DNA of 64,000 nucleotides from Salinibius halmophilus (GTDB lineage: Bacteria; Pseudomonadota; Gammaproteobacteria; Pseudomonadales; Natronospirillaceae). Below are positions 26,233 to 36,323 of the stretch, piece by piece (the stretch's first letter is position 1; the number at the start of each line of letters is the position of its first letter). Made by a program: the position numbers and the translations under genes. The notes below the pieces were generated by a model, which saw only the letters and a program-made list of their open reading frames with translations, had not been told where the DNA came from and made no database searches. The stretch is from contig NZ_QPEP01000012.1 in the NCBI RefSeq assembly GCF_003577475.1, positions 72,155 through 136,154 on the forward strand, read 5' to 3'.

Positions 26233-27828
26233 ATGAAGGCACTCACATCGCTTGCCGTATTAACCAGTATGGCAATATCGGCAACCACATTGGCTGCCAC
26301 AGTCGATAACGTTCAGCCTATGCTGACCATGGTTCCCACGCCACCCATCTACACACCAGATTGCAGCTATAGCGATCCTGAGCCAACGGTAAAGCGTATC
26401 TCGCATGATGTTAGCTTTAATGGCTACTTTGCAGATTTGCAGCTTATGTTTATGCCACCCATGGCAGGTGAATATTTAGATGTTCAAATCATCGATGCGG
26501 ATGGTGCCGTGTATGCTTCAGGCAACTATTTGATGGTTGAATATGGCACAACAAGCTTTACTGCAGAAGCCATCTACACACGCTCTCCACCGGTTGGTTG
26601 CAGCACTTGGCCGGTAGTCAAAAAAGAAATCCAACACATCACGCTAACAAGTGATTCTTACCCTGAGCCCGAGTTTTTGCTGGGTGTTACGCAGCCGGTC
26701 AATGGCCTAACCTACCAATATAATGACGCTTGCTGGCAGGCGCAGAATAGCCCTACAGCTTGGGAGCCGGTGCTAGCAGGATGGTTCTGGCAACCAGTGG
26801 AATGCCGGGTGATTGAACCAATTTGCAAACCAATGCCAATTCCAACGCCAAAGCCAGATCTACCAACGCTTTTGGTGAACGACTACCGAGGTGGTGAATA
26901 TGATATCACTAGTTATGTTGAATCTTTGGCGGCGTATGCTGGCACCTCAGTAGCAAAGGTTATAGTGCAGCCGGCGAATGAGCATCAGCAAGTTGTGAAG
27001 CGTGATGGTCGAACTTATTTAGTAGGTCATGGTCGCGCACAGCTGAGTGCCAAGCTGTTTTACCCTCACCCTGATATGGGTTGCCCTGGCACTAATTATG
27101 CCATTGCTGGTGCCGTCGATTTGGTTGCGCCTGTCTGTTTAGACGTGGATAAGCCAAAACCATACAAGCGCGTTGATACCATCACTATTGCACAAGGCGA
27201 CACCCTAGATGCGCGTGAATTACTATTGATGTCTTATGGCGCGCCTGTGGTATTTGAACCTGAGCTGCTCTATAACCTACAAGTCAAAACTATTGCCGGG
27301 GATATAACAGTGACTGGTACCGGTGCTGACTATCAAATCTCAGGCTCTGGCAAAGTTCGCGTGACGGGGGAGTATGACCTCGACCTAGGTGGGCCACAAT
27401 GTGGTAGTTATCACGTAACGGGTGGCTCACTAGACTTAACAATTATTACCGAGCCAACACCTACGCCGGTTGTCTCACTGATACCAACACCTACTCAGGC
27501 GTGTATCCCGCTTGCCCCGGCAAAGCCTAGGCAGGTTGTCGACGAAGTGGTGTTGGCAGCAGGTGAGTCCGTGAGCCTAAAACAGCAGCTAATGCGGGCA
27601 TACCACACACCTGGTGCAAGCCCCCTCACGCCTGAGTTTATTGTCAATGGTGCTGTGATGACCTATGACGGAGAGATAAGTCTGGTCGACACTCCTGACG
27701 ATGACCTTAGATTTACCGGCGAGGGACGCGTACGTATGGTTGGTACTTATGAACTTCATACGGGTGAAGGGTGCAGTGTCTTTAGCAAGAATACAGGCTC
27801 GGTCGAGCTCACAATTACGCAAGAGTAA
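26233..27828 (+). CDS. exported non-catalytic relative of the chitinases
   Basis: A 531-residue exported protein without any GH18 motif. After the signal peptide (1-21) it consists of four cysteine-bracketed units of about 95-105 residues (Cys44-Cys123, Cys198-Cys284, Cys302-Cys390, Cys424-Cys514). One CBM-like module (about 146-191, CWQAQNSPTAWE) lies between the first and second; the same module type occurs in chitinases B and C. It may be a chitin-binding or surface-attachment protein; no activity can be assigned. ATG 26233 has an AAAAGGAAAA site. A short upstream in-frame ATG (26203) lacks a ribosome site and would bury the signal peptide. Confidence 0.85.
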   Translation: MKALTSLAVLTSMAISATTLAATVDNVQPMLTMVPTPPIYTPDCSYSDPEPTVKRISHDVSFNGYFADLQLMFMPPMAGEYLDVQIIDADGAVYASGNYLMVEYGTTSFTAEAIYTRSPPVGCSTWPVVKKEIQHITLTSDSYPEPEFLLGVTQPVNGLTYQYNDACWQAQNSPTAWEPVLAGWFWQPVECRVIEPICKPMPIPTPKPDLPTLLVNDYRGGEYDITSYVESLAAYAGTSVAKVIVQPANEHQQVVKRDGRTYLVGHGRAQLSAKLFYPHPDMGCPGTNYAIAGAVDLVAPVCLDVDKPKPYKRVDTITIAQGDTLDARELLLMSYGAPVVFEPELLYNLQVKTIAGDITVTGTGADYQISGSGKVRVTGEYDLDLGGPQCGSYHVTGGSLDLTIITEPTPTPVVSLIPTPTQACIPLAPAKPRQVVDEVVLAAGESVSLKQQLMRAYHTPGASPLTPEFIVNGAVMTYDGEISLVDTPDDDLRFTGEGRVRMVGTYELHTGEGCSVFSKNTGSVELTITQE

Positions 27829-27832
27829 AACC

Positions 27833-27861
27833 AAAAAAGGCGCTCAATGAGCGCCTTTTTA
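27833..27861. terminator. bidirectional terminator
   Basis: Stem AAAAAGGCGCTC / GAGCGCCTTTTT with an AAT loop serves both the plus-strand gene ending at 27828 and gap on the minus strand. Confidence 0.9.
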
Positions 27862-27887
27862 TTCAGCTTTTTAACAAAGCGAACTAA

Positions 27888-29390
<1,503 letters not shown>

Positions 29391-30296
29391 ATGTCGGTTT
29401 ATACCCATGTCAGTAAACAAGAAGCCCAGCAAATTGCTGACCACTATGGATTAGGGGATGTAGAAAACTTACAGCCCATCAAAGCCGGCGTGACCAATAC
29501 GAACTACTTTCTGACGACCAATGAATCTTGGGTGCTCACTATTTTTGAGGGTAATAGCGAAGCAGAGGTAGCGCCAGTGTTAGCGTTGCAGCAAAGAATG
29601 TACGAGCACCTAATTCCGGTACCGCGCATTGCAGCGAATCATCATACCCCAATTCATTATTTACATGGTAAACCACTGGCAGTGGTTGTTAAGTTGGCAG
29701 GTGAGCACGGCATTCGTTGCCAAGCCCATGTTGAAGAAGTGGGTCGCTTTCTGGCTCGGTTGCATATCCTATCTGCGCCAGATCAAGGGTTGGCAGATCA
29801 ACAACTACTCGGCCAGTTGCCACGCATTCATTTTCCTATTGCATGGGTGGTGAACCATGTCCCAGATGTATCAGTGCAAGGTGTGATCAACCGCTGCAGT
29901 GCGCAAATAGCCAGCCAGCCGTTGCCAACGGGTGTTGTGCACGGTGATCTATTTCCCGATAACGCATTGTTCTCCGACAATCAACTAACTGGGGTTATCG
30001 ATTGGTATTTTGCTTGTGTCGATCGGCTGGTGTGGGACCTGGCGGTCGCGTGTGTTGCCTGGGCGCAAGCAGATGTAGATTTGGAGCAATGCTTGTTAGC
30101 GGCCTACCAATCGGTACGCCCACTGAGTGCTGCAGAAAAACGCTGCTGGCCAGCGATCAAAGTGCTCGCTGCAACTCGTTTTTGGGTAACTCGTGCGCAA
30201 GCAGAGCAGGCGCCCGACACGGAAATGGTCACTAAAAAAAGTGCCGATGATATGTTCGCACTGGTTAAACATTACATCGCCCAGCTGGAGGGATAA
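29391..30296 (+). CDS. thrB: homoserine kinase (ThrB, aminoglycoside-phosphotransferase fold)
   Basis: Phosphorylates homoserine for threonine synthesis. The 301-residue protein starts MSVYTHVSKQEAQQIADHYG, typical of the APH-fold ThrB of pseudomonads rather than the GHMP type of E. coli. The catalytic loop is VVHGDLFPDNALF and the metal-binding Asp is in GVIDW. A good TTGGAG site lies upstream; a YchJ-like gene follows 2 bp later. Confidence 0.92.
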   Translation: MSVYTHVSKQEAQQIADHYGLGDVENLQPIKAGVTNTNYFLTTNESWVLTIFEGNSEAEVAPVLALQQRMYEHLIPVPRIAANHHTPIHYLHGKPLAVVVKLAGEHGIRCQAHVEEVGRFLARLHILSAPDQGLADQQLLGQLPRIHFPIAWVVNHVPDVSVQGVINRCSAQIASQPLPTGVVHGDLFPDNALFSDNQLTGVIDWYFACVDRLVWDLAVACVAWAQADVDLEQCLLAAYQSVRPLSAAEKRCWPAIKVLAATRFWVTRAQAEQAPDTEMVTKKSADDMFALVKHYIAQLEG

Positions 30297-30298
30297 CT

Positions 30299-30670
30299 AT
30301 GTGCTATTGCGGAACCGACATACCCTACGATTCGTGTTGCCAGCCACTGCATCGCTACCAAAAAAAGGCCAAAACGGCCGAGCAGCTCATGCGCTCTAGA
30401 TACTCTGCTTTTGTTGTGGCGGATGAGCAGTACTTGCAGTTTACCCATCATAGATCAACATTTACTGCTGACCTATACGCTAATTTAGCTCGTAGCAACC
30501 CAAAGTGGTTGCGCCTACAAGTTCTAGAATCACAAGAAAAAGGTTCACAAGCTTGGGTGTCATTTAAGGCGTATTATCTTGAGGATGGTATTGAAAAGGC
30601 GCTAGCTGAGCACTCACGTTTTGTGCGCAAAGGTGGGCATTGGCAGTATGTTGATGGTGAGTTTTTTTGA
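30299..30670 (+). CDS. YchJ-family protein (SEC-C-like N-terminus)
   Basis: A 123-residue protein of the UPF0225/YchJ type. It begins with a metal-binding Cys cluster (CYCGTDIPYDSCC) and continues with the family motif LMRSRYSAFVV and an NTF2-like body ending in GHWQYVDG. Function of the family is unknown. It is cotranscribed with thrB (2-bp gap, GAGGGATAA site). Confidence 0.88.
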   Translation: MCYCGTDIPYDSCCQPLHRYQKKAKTAEQLMRSRYSAFVVADEQYLQFTHHRSTFTADLYANLARSNPKWLRLQVLESQEKGSQAWVSFKAYYLEDGIEKALAEHSRFVRKGGHWQYVDGEFF

Positions 30671-30998
30671 CCTTGACTAACCGTTCGGATAGCTAAATGA
30701 GCTACTCAAGCATGAAAATAGGCAAGTAGGCGAATTTTTGACAATTAATGGCAGGTATTGCGGTAGTGTTACATGCTTTGGTGCACGAAATGTAACTAAT
30801 TGAGCCCGTATCTAGTTTGAGCGCTAAGTTTTGTTACAGTAGTTTCTACGCTGGTGGTGTGACGCGTAAGGCAATACCCCTAATTAATAACTCCAATAAA
30901 ACACAGTGCAACAATTTCTATGTTGCAGGGTACTTCGTAGGGCATCAAGTTAGAGTTTTATACATAATTTTCATGCTGTGCAGGAGTGGTTTCGGTCC
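30671..30998. other. intergenic region before the histidine phosphatase gene
   Basis: 328 bp without a credible gene. It contains a TTGACA at 30738-30743 without a good -10 partner, and an inverted pair GTTACAT / ATGTAAC at about 30768-30795 that could be an operator. Confidence 0.4.
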
Positions 30999-31973
30999 AT
31001 GGCAAAGTACATATATTGGTTAGTACCAGAACATGTTTGGGTTGAGCAACGCGGCGACCGCTTCGTTGGCGAACAATATGTCGATAGCCGTGGTTTACCC
31101 CTAATGTATGGTCATCAGTTGATGGCTTACTGCAAAACCTTAATTCCAGAGCAGCGCTATATGCTAGTGCAGCTGGATGCAGATGCTATTTCTCCAATGG
31201 TGGAAGTGCGCAATGGCAAGCTTGGTATTCAACCCTTCGCGATTTCTCGCATGCCTATGCAAGCGGTTTCATCGGTTGAGCCTGTAGAGCATAAAATGGG
31301 GATATGGTTGCTGCCTGAAAGCTATCGCAAAGGCCAACATCAAGAAATTACCCGAGTTTATCTTGTTCGCCATGGTGAAACAGAGTGGGAAAAGCAGGGT
31401 GTTTTTGAAGGCCGTCTGGATTCGCCATTAACTGAAATGGCAGAAAAAAATGCTCGTCGACGTTGTGCACAACTACGCGATAAGTCTTTTTCTGTAGCGG
31501 TCTCGAGCTCGGCTGGGCGTGCGCTATCCACTCGGAACTTGTTGGTGGGCAATCGTGATTTACCACGCGTGACGCATCCCGGACTGATCGATATCCATTT
31601 AGGCGAATTAGAGGGTATGAGCGAGCGCAATGCACAAACCCTATATCCAGAAGCTTTACATGACTACTTGGAAAATCCTGAGTCGTTTACCGCGCCCAAT
31701 GGCGAGTCGTTTGAAGCGGTGCAATATCGGGCGGTTAATGCGGTGAACCAGTTAGCTCGCCAGTATCAGGGCAGCAACATTTTAATTGTTAGCCATGCGG
31801 CGGTGATTGCTTCAATTGCCTGTCACTTTGAAAAACAACCGCTTTGTCAGTTTTGGCAACATGGTGATTTAGCTAACTTGTCTGGCTTGGTTGCTACTTA
31901 CCGAGGCAGAGATGGCTGGATTGAAGCGTTATGGCGTGAGGAAATTGATAAAGGTGACTCATTGAGTGCATAA
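30999..31973 (+). CDS. histidine phosphatase with an uncharacterised N-terminal domain
   Basis: 324 residues. The C-terminal 205 residues are a histidine phosphatase (phosphoglycerate mutase-like) domain: phospho-acceptor His125 in LVRHGETEW, second Arg in SSAGRALSTR, Glu in GELEG, and the second His in VSHAAV. The first 115 residues match no domain I know. ATG 30999 is preferred over an in-frame GTG at 30978. Substrate (phosphosugar, alpha-ribazole phosphate or other) cannot be told. Confidence 0.82.
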   Translation: MAKYIYWLVPEHVWVEQRGDRFVGEQYVDSRGLPLMYGHQLMAYCKTLIPEQRYMLVQLDADAISPMVEVRNGKLGIQPFAISRMPMQAVSSVEPVEHKMGIWLLPESYRKGQHQEITRVYLVRHGETEWEKQGVFEGRLDSPLTEMAEKNARRRCAQLRDKSFSVAVSSSAGRALSTRNLLVGNRDLPRVTHPGLIDIHLGELEGMSERNAQTLYPEALHDYLENPESFTAPNGESFEAVQYRAVNAVNQLARQYQGSNILIVSHAAVIASIACHFEKQPLCQFWQHGDLANLSGLVATYRGRDGWIEALWREEIDKGDSLSA

Positions 31974-31980
31974 CAATCAT

Positions 31981-32010
31981 AAAAAAAAGGGGCATGCGCC
32001 CCTTTTTTTT
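31981..32010. terminator. bidirectional terminator
   Basis: A-run, GGGGC-ATGC-GCCCC hairpin, T-run; serves the phosphatase gene (plus) and proX (minus). Confidence 0.92.
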
Positions 32011-32018
32011 ATCGGTGA

Positions 32019-33020
32019 TTACATGCCCTTGGCTGCATCACGCGCTGCTTCTAACCATGAGTTGAACTCATCTTGGTTGGCAGCAATCCAGTTGTTGGCA
32101 TGGCGCTCAATATCGCTGTCAGTGTTCTCACCATCAGACACCAAACGGTTTTGTGCCGATACTGCGTTGATATCTAGTTTTGCCACTTCAAATAGTTTGG
32201 CTGCAGCAGGGTTTGCTTCAGTAAACTCTCGGTTTGCAACAATTCGTAGGCTGTTTACAGCGAAACCGTAGTTTTTGCCATTTGGCAGTTCAGTATCAAT
32301 GCCACGTGGGTGATCTGAGTATGGCACTTCCAGCCAAACAACATCCTGACCTGGTACTAGGATGCCAGACACCCAATATGGCGTCCAAGTGTAATAAACA
32401 ATTGGCTCACCATCGTTGTAACGCTGAATGGTATCGCCAATGATAGCAGCGTAAGCACCTTGCACATGGTTGACCGTGTCTTCAAGTCCAAATGCTTCTA
32501 GTTGGTGGTTGATTACTGCTTCGCAGCCCCAGCCAGCTTGGCAACCTGTTAGGTCTGCTTTGCCGTCGCCAGTCTTGTCGAAGATTTTAGCGATTTCTGG
32601 GTCTTTAAGATCATCGATTGTGTCGATGCCATATTCTTCAGCTGTTTTCTTATCCATCAAGTAACCTTGTGCCGCACCAGCGACATAGTTACCACGCTTA
32701 AAGAAAACATCGTTGCCACCAGCATTGTCATACATGGTATCGTGTAGTGGGTCCCAGTTAACTGATGTCCATTGGATATCGTTTTGGGCAATGGCTGTGT
32801 AGCCAGCTGCATAGTCAACTTGCTGAATTGGCTGCACATCATAGCCAAGCTCTTCTAGGGCTTTTTGAATGATCACAGTCTGGAATGCTTCTTCTGCGAT
32901 CGGGCTGTGGAAGCCGGTAACCTCTACACCCATGCCTGGTTTGTGGTGATCTGCTACAGCCACTGCTGCAACTGCGGTCAGCGATACTAAGGCTGTCTTA
33001 GTAAAATGCTTTATAGCCAT
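32019..33020 (-). CDS. proX: betaine/proline ABC transporter substrate-binding protein
   Basis: Periplasmic receptor for glycine betaine or a related osmolyte. The 333-residue protein has a signal peptide (cleavage near VAVADHH) and an OpuAC domain with several Trp residues suited to a quaternary-amine cage (TSVNWDPLH, YYTWTPYWV, VVWLEVPYSDHP). A Cys pair in GCQAGWGC is present, as in E. coli ProX. It is the last gene of the proV-proW-proX operon. Confidence 0.92.
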   Translation of the reverse strand: MAIKHFTKTALVSLTAVAAVAVADHHKPGMGVEVTGFHSPIAEEAFQTVIIQKALEELGYDVQPIQQVDYAAGYTAIAQNDIQWTSVNWDPLHDTMYDNAGGNDVFFKRGNYVAGAAQGYLMDKKTAEEYGIDTIDDLKDPEIAKIFDKTGDGKADLTGCQAGWGCEAVINHQLEAFGLEDTVNHVQGAYAAIIGDTIQRYNDGEPIVYYTWTPYWVSGILVPGQDVVWLEVPYSDHPRGIDTELPNGKNYGFAVNSLRIVANREFTEANPAAAKLFEVAKLDINAVSAQNRLVSDGENTDSDIERHANNWIAANQDEFNSWLEAARDAAKGM

Positions 33021-33065
33021 TATGATTGCTCCTCTGGCGTTTTAGTTGCCAATGCTCTGTTTTTA

Positions 33066-34040
33066 TTATCGGCCGTTACTGCCGATGTGTTGTGTGATGC
33101 GGTCTAGTACGATTGCCAGTACAACAATCCCCAAACCACCTACCGTAGCGATACCAATATCATTACGGCCAATGCCCTGTAGAACCATTAGTCCTAAGCC
33201 TGGTACGGCGATCATCGACGCAATTACTACCATTGATAAACCAAGCATCAGAGTTTGGTTAACCCCTGCCATAATGGTAGGGAGTGCAAGGGGTAGTTGA
33301 ACCTTGAGTAGTAATTGGCGCGGGCTAGTACCGAAGGCGCGCGCGGCTTCGATTAAATCCTCCGGAACCTGGCGAATACCTAGGTTGGTTAAGCGGATAA
33401 CTGGCGGTACAGCAAATATAATGGTGACCACTACGCCAGCAACCTTGCCTGGGCTGAATAGCATAACGATTGGGATCAAGTAGACGAATGCAGGTGTCGT
33501 TTGCATCGCATCCAAAATCGGCCTCACTACTGAGACTGCTCGGTCACTGCGCGATAGCCATATACCGATTGGCAAACCAATGATGACGCAGAAAAATAGG
33601 GAGGTGATCACCAAGGCAATTGTGGTCATCGCCTGATCCCAAGCACCTATTAAGCCAACAATCACTAACCCAATCAGGGTGCCGATACCGATTTTACGAG
33701 TTGATAACCACCAAGCTAAGCCACTAAGAATAAGAATGACTAAAATCGCCGGCGTACTGACCAATGCGGTCTCGAACAGGTTAAGCACCCAGTCAATTGG
33801 CTTGGCGACTACTTGGAAAAACGGCCGCAATACAGGTACCGCTGCATCGATAGCGCTGTCGACCATGTTGTCTAGCGGGATGATACCCCCGTCCACATCA
33901 AACGGTCGGATGATGTCGAAGCTCTGTTCCACTTCGTTAGATCGGTCCGCTAGGTAGTCCAGACCATCCTCGGAGCCTCCGCCCCATGGGTCACTTGCGG
34001 TATCTGTTTGGCTGGTGTCGCCCCATGGATTCGCGCTCAT
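33066..34040 (-). CDS. proW: betaine/proline ABC transporter permease
   Basis: Inner-membrane permease, 324 residues. A soluble N-terminal extension of about 90 residues with repeated WG pairs precedes five to six transmembrane segments. The ABC coupling loop is [22 protein letters not shown] (EAA motif). The gene overlaps proV by 4 bp (ATGA). Confidence 0.93.
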   Translation of the reverse strand: MSANPWGDTSQTDTASDPWGGGSEDGLDYLADRSNEVEQSFDIIRPFDVDGGIIPLDNMVDSAIDAAVPVLRPFFQVVAKPIDWVLNLFETALVSTPAILVILILSGLAWWLSTRKIGIGTLIGLVIVGLIGAWDQAMTTIALVITSLFFCVIIGLPIGIWLSRSDRAVSVVRPILDAMQTTPAFVYLIPIVMLFSPGKVAGVVVTIIFAVPPVIRLTNLGIRQVPEDLIEAARAFGTSPRQLLLKVQLPLALPTIMAGVNQTLMLGLSMVVIASMIAVPGLGLMVLQGIGRNDIGIATVGGLGIVVLAIVLDRITQHIGSNGR

Positions 34041-35242
34041 GATTCTTCCCCTGTTTGACGATCGAGTGCTTCAAGTACGATTGATTTACTAACAATGCCT
34101 AGGTATTTGCCGTCTTCTGCTACTACTGGTGGCGAGAATGGCGCTTGTGCGACTTGTCCGATCAGGTCGCCAATTGGCGTGTCGGCATTAATGCGCATGT
34201 CGTCTTCCAACAATGCAGCATCTAAGCCAGTACCATTGGCTTTTGATGCGCGAAGAGAATCCACTGACACAACACCCAAGAACTTATTGGAGGCATTTAC
34301 CACATAGCCAAACTCACGGTCATTGTCTCTTAACAACTGCAGGCTAGAACCAATGCCAAGGTCGCTGTCTTTACGAATGAGGGTTGATTGTTTGCGCTGC
34401 GCAATATCCTTGGCGCTGAGTACTGAACTAACGTCTACGCCTCTAAAGAAAGAACGCACATAGTCGTTAACAGGGTTGTTAATGATGTCGTCTGGTGTGC
34501 CAACTTGCACAACCACGCCGTCTTGCATAATGGCAATTCGATCGCCAATGCGTACCGCTTCGTCTAGGTCATGTGAAATGAAAACAATGGTGCGTTTATC
34601 TTCAGCTTGCAAGCGCAATAACTCGTCTTGCATTTCGGTCCTAATCAATGGGTCTAGCGCGCTAAACGCTTCATCCATTAATAGTACATCTGGGTTGGTA
34701 CACAGTGCGCGTGCAAGACCTACGCGTTGCTGCATACCACCTGATAGCTCATCGGGATAGCTGTCAACGTTTGCCAGCAAGCCAACTCGATCGAGCGCAC
34801 TCTCGGCGCGTTTGTTGCGCTCTTCAACTGGTGTGTCACCAGCTAGATCTAAGCCAAAACAAACGTTCTGGCGCACTGTTAAATGGGGCATAAGCGCAAA
34901 TGACTGAAAGACCATGCTCATTTTGTGCAGGCGCACCTGGCGTAAATCTTCCTCCGACATTTGTGCAATGTCGACATCGTCAAGCAATACTTTACCAGCC
35001 GTTGGTTCAATCAGCCGGTTAAGCATGCGCACCATGGTTGATTTCCCCGAACCTGACAGGCCCATGATGACAAAAATCTCGCCTTCATGAATATCAAAAG
35101 AGGCGTCTTTTACCCCTACTGTCATGCCAGTTTCGGCAAAGATTTCATCTTTGCTTTTGCCCTGCTCGATGAGCGGTAAGGCCTTCTTTGGCGACTTGCC
35201 AAAGACCTTAAAAACATTCTGTACGGACAGTTTAACTTTCAT
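34037..35242 (-). CDS. proV: betaine/proline ABC transporter ATP-binding protein with CBS domains
   Basis: 401 residues: an ATPase with Walker [10 protein letters not shown], signature [15 protein letters not shown] and Walker [13 protein letters not shown], followed by two CBS domains (about 275-400), which in this family sense ionic strength. First gene of the uptake operon; a direct repeat lies upstream. Confidence 0.95.
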   Translation of the reverse strand: MKVKLSVQNVFKVFGKSPKKALPLIEQGKSKDEIFAETGMTVGVKDASFDIHEGEIFVIMGLSGSGKSTMVRMLNRLIEPTAGKVLLDDVDIAQMSEEDLRQVRLHKMSMVFQSFALMPHLTVRQNVCFGLDLAGDTPVEERNKRAESALDRVGLLANVDSYPDELSGGMQQRVGLARALCTNPDVLLMDEAFSALDPLIRTEMQDELLRLQAEDKRTIVFISHDLDEAVRIGDRIAIMQDGVVVQVGTPDDIINNPVNDYVRSFFRGVDVSSVLSAKDIAQRKQSTLIRKDSDLGIGSSLQLLRDNDREFGYVVNASNKFLGVVSVDSLRASKANGTGLDAALLEDDMRINADTPIGDLIGQVAQAPFSPPVVAEDGKYLGIVSKSIVLEALDRQTGEES

Positions 35243-35280
35243 ATTGTTTTCGACGTAAAAGTCGACACCTTCGTCGTTGT

Positions 35281-35299
35281 TTACAGTAATCTTACAGTA
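35281..35299 (-). promoter_or_regulatory. tandem TTACAGTA repeat upstream of proV
   Basis: Two identical 8-mers TTACAGTA at 35281-35288 and 35292-35299, spaced 11 bp start to start (one helical turn), 39-57 bp before the proV start codon. It could be an operator for the osmolyte operon; no regulator can be named. Confidence 0.45.
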
Positions 35300-35491
35300 C
35301 TAAACATTAGAGCTCAAAAAGTACACTAACCCAAAACAAGCTTAGCTTTTGTTCAAAATGCTGCAAGTTAGCGTTAATTTATACTGCCTGAGCTTATTTT
35401 ATAGTCAAACACCTATTGTGTACGAAGTAATGCGCGAAAAGGTTCCCTAGCTTATAGTAGGCCCTCTACGGTGGGGTTTAGGAGAGGCCTT

Positions 35492-35830
35492 ATGTCTAAT
35501 CATTTAGCTAAGTATGGTGCAATCGTGGTACTCGTTATTATCGTTGTGGGTTTAGCAATCAATAACGTTAACCAACGAAATCGGGCACTGGTATTGCAAT
35601 CACAACTAGAGTCGGCCCTAGCTGACAAGGCAGACTTGATCGCTTCGAACGACCAGTTAAGAGAAAAATTAACCGCTAATGAAGCTAGGCTAAGTCGCCT
35701 AGCGGACCAGCAACGCGCAATGAGAGCTCAAACGAGTGAGCTCATTGGTGTGTTGCAAGAGAGTGTGGAAGAGTTAAAAAGTGAGGTTGCGGCCTCTCAA
35801 TCGGAACTAGAAAAATACCAATCTGAGTAA
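35492..35830 (+). CDS. membrane-anchored coiled-coil protein, unknown
   Basis: A 112-residue protein with an N-terminal hydrophobic segment (about 8-25, YGAIVVLVIIVVGLAI) and a long charged helical remainder (Gln/Glu/Leu-rich, heptad-like) to the end, so probably inner-membrane anchored with a coiled-coil domain. ATG 35492 is supported by AGGAGAGG. No family recognised. Confidence 0.65.
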   Translation: MSNHLAKYGAIVVLVIIVVGLAINNVNQRNRALVLQSQLESALADKADLIASNDQLREKLTANEARLSRLADQQRAMRAQTSELIGVLQESVEELKSEVAASQSELEKYQSE

Positions 35831-36064
35831 TGGTCTTATCTTTATAAGGTCTCGATCGCCTCGCAATGGCCTAGAACTCGGTATTGGCCTTTTTTTTATA
35901 GTCCAATGTGTAATTAAATTACAAGTTGTTTGGAGGCTTGGTTAGCCGTTTCTTGCCTTGCTGAAATGCAGGATCGACGCGGGTTTGACAAGGCTTAAAT
36001 TTATTGTTGTAACGTTAACTTGTCAGATTAAAAAATCATCATTTTTTGTAATTAGTTAACGCTA

Positions 36065-36078
36065 TTGACTCATGTCAT
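36065..36078 (+). promoter_or_regulatory. FNR/ANR-like box upstream of pflB
   Basis: TTGACTCATGTCAT matches the TTGAT/C-N4-G/ATCAA dyad except at the last base. FNR-type control is expected for pyruvate formate-lyase, but the site is about 250 bp from the start codon. Confidence 0.5.
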
Positions 36079-36091
36079 GTTGCGCTAAAGC

Positions 36092-36149
36092 CTGCTGCTC
36101 TACTCTAGTCAGCATGCACTGAGAGGTGCAATGACTGGTAGAACGGCAG
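36092..36149 (+). other. extended stem-loop in the pflB leader
   Basis: Nested pairing: CTAC/GTAG, AGTCA (36107-36111) with TGACT (36132-36136), and TGCAC (36115-36119) with GTGCA (36126-36130) around a 6-base loop, with outer CTGC/GCAG. It would form in the pflB transcript if transcription starts near the FNR-like box. Confidence 0.45.
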
Positions 36150-36323
36150 CGCTTATGTATCGCGTCATTGGGTCCCATCATATCGTTTTCGACTCGCCAG
36201 TTTTTGTCCCAGCGCAAGCGCCTCTCATCTCGCACCGAATTTAAATTATTGCTGATTAGCAGTTCAGGCTGCGGATACTAGCGGAATGCAATCAGCCAAG
36301 TTTTCAAACTAGAGGGGTTAGCA

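Larger units (their letters stand above)
35831..36323. other. pflB upstream region
   Basis: 493 bp without a gene. It contains an A/T-rich dyad (CGTTAAC at 36013-36019 against GTTAACG at 36055-36061, with an AAAAAAT/ATTTTTT hairpin inside), an FNR-like box at 36065-36078, and a structured segment at about 36092-36149 in the probable leader. The whole is consistent with a regulated promoter and long untranslated leader for pflB. Confidence 0.6.

Noticed and set aside
30817-31023. Short open frame before the histidine phosphatase gene
   Set aside because: It overlaps the phosphatase start in another frame, with no ribosome site or family resemblance.
35831-35900. Terminator after the coiled-coil protein gene
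   Set aside because: A T run follows GGCC, but only a weak 4-6 bp stem with a very long loop can form.
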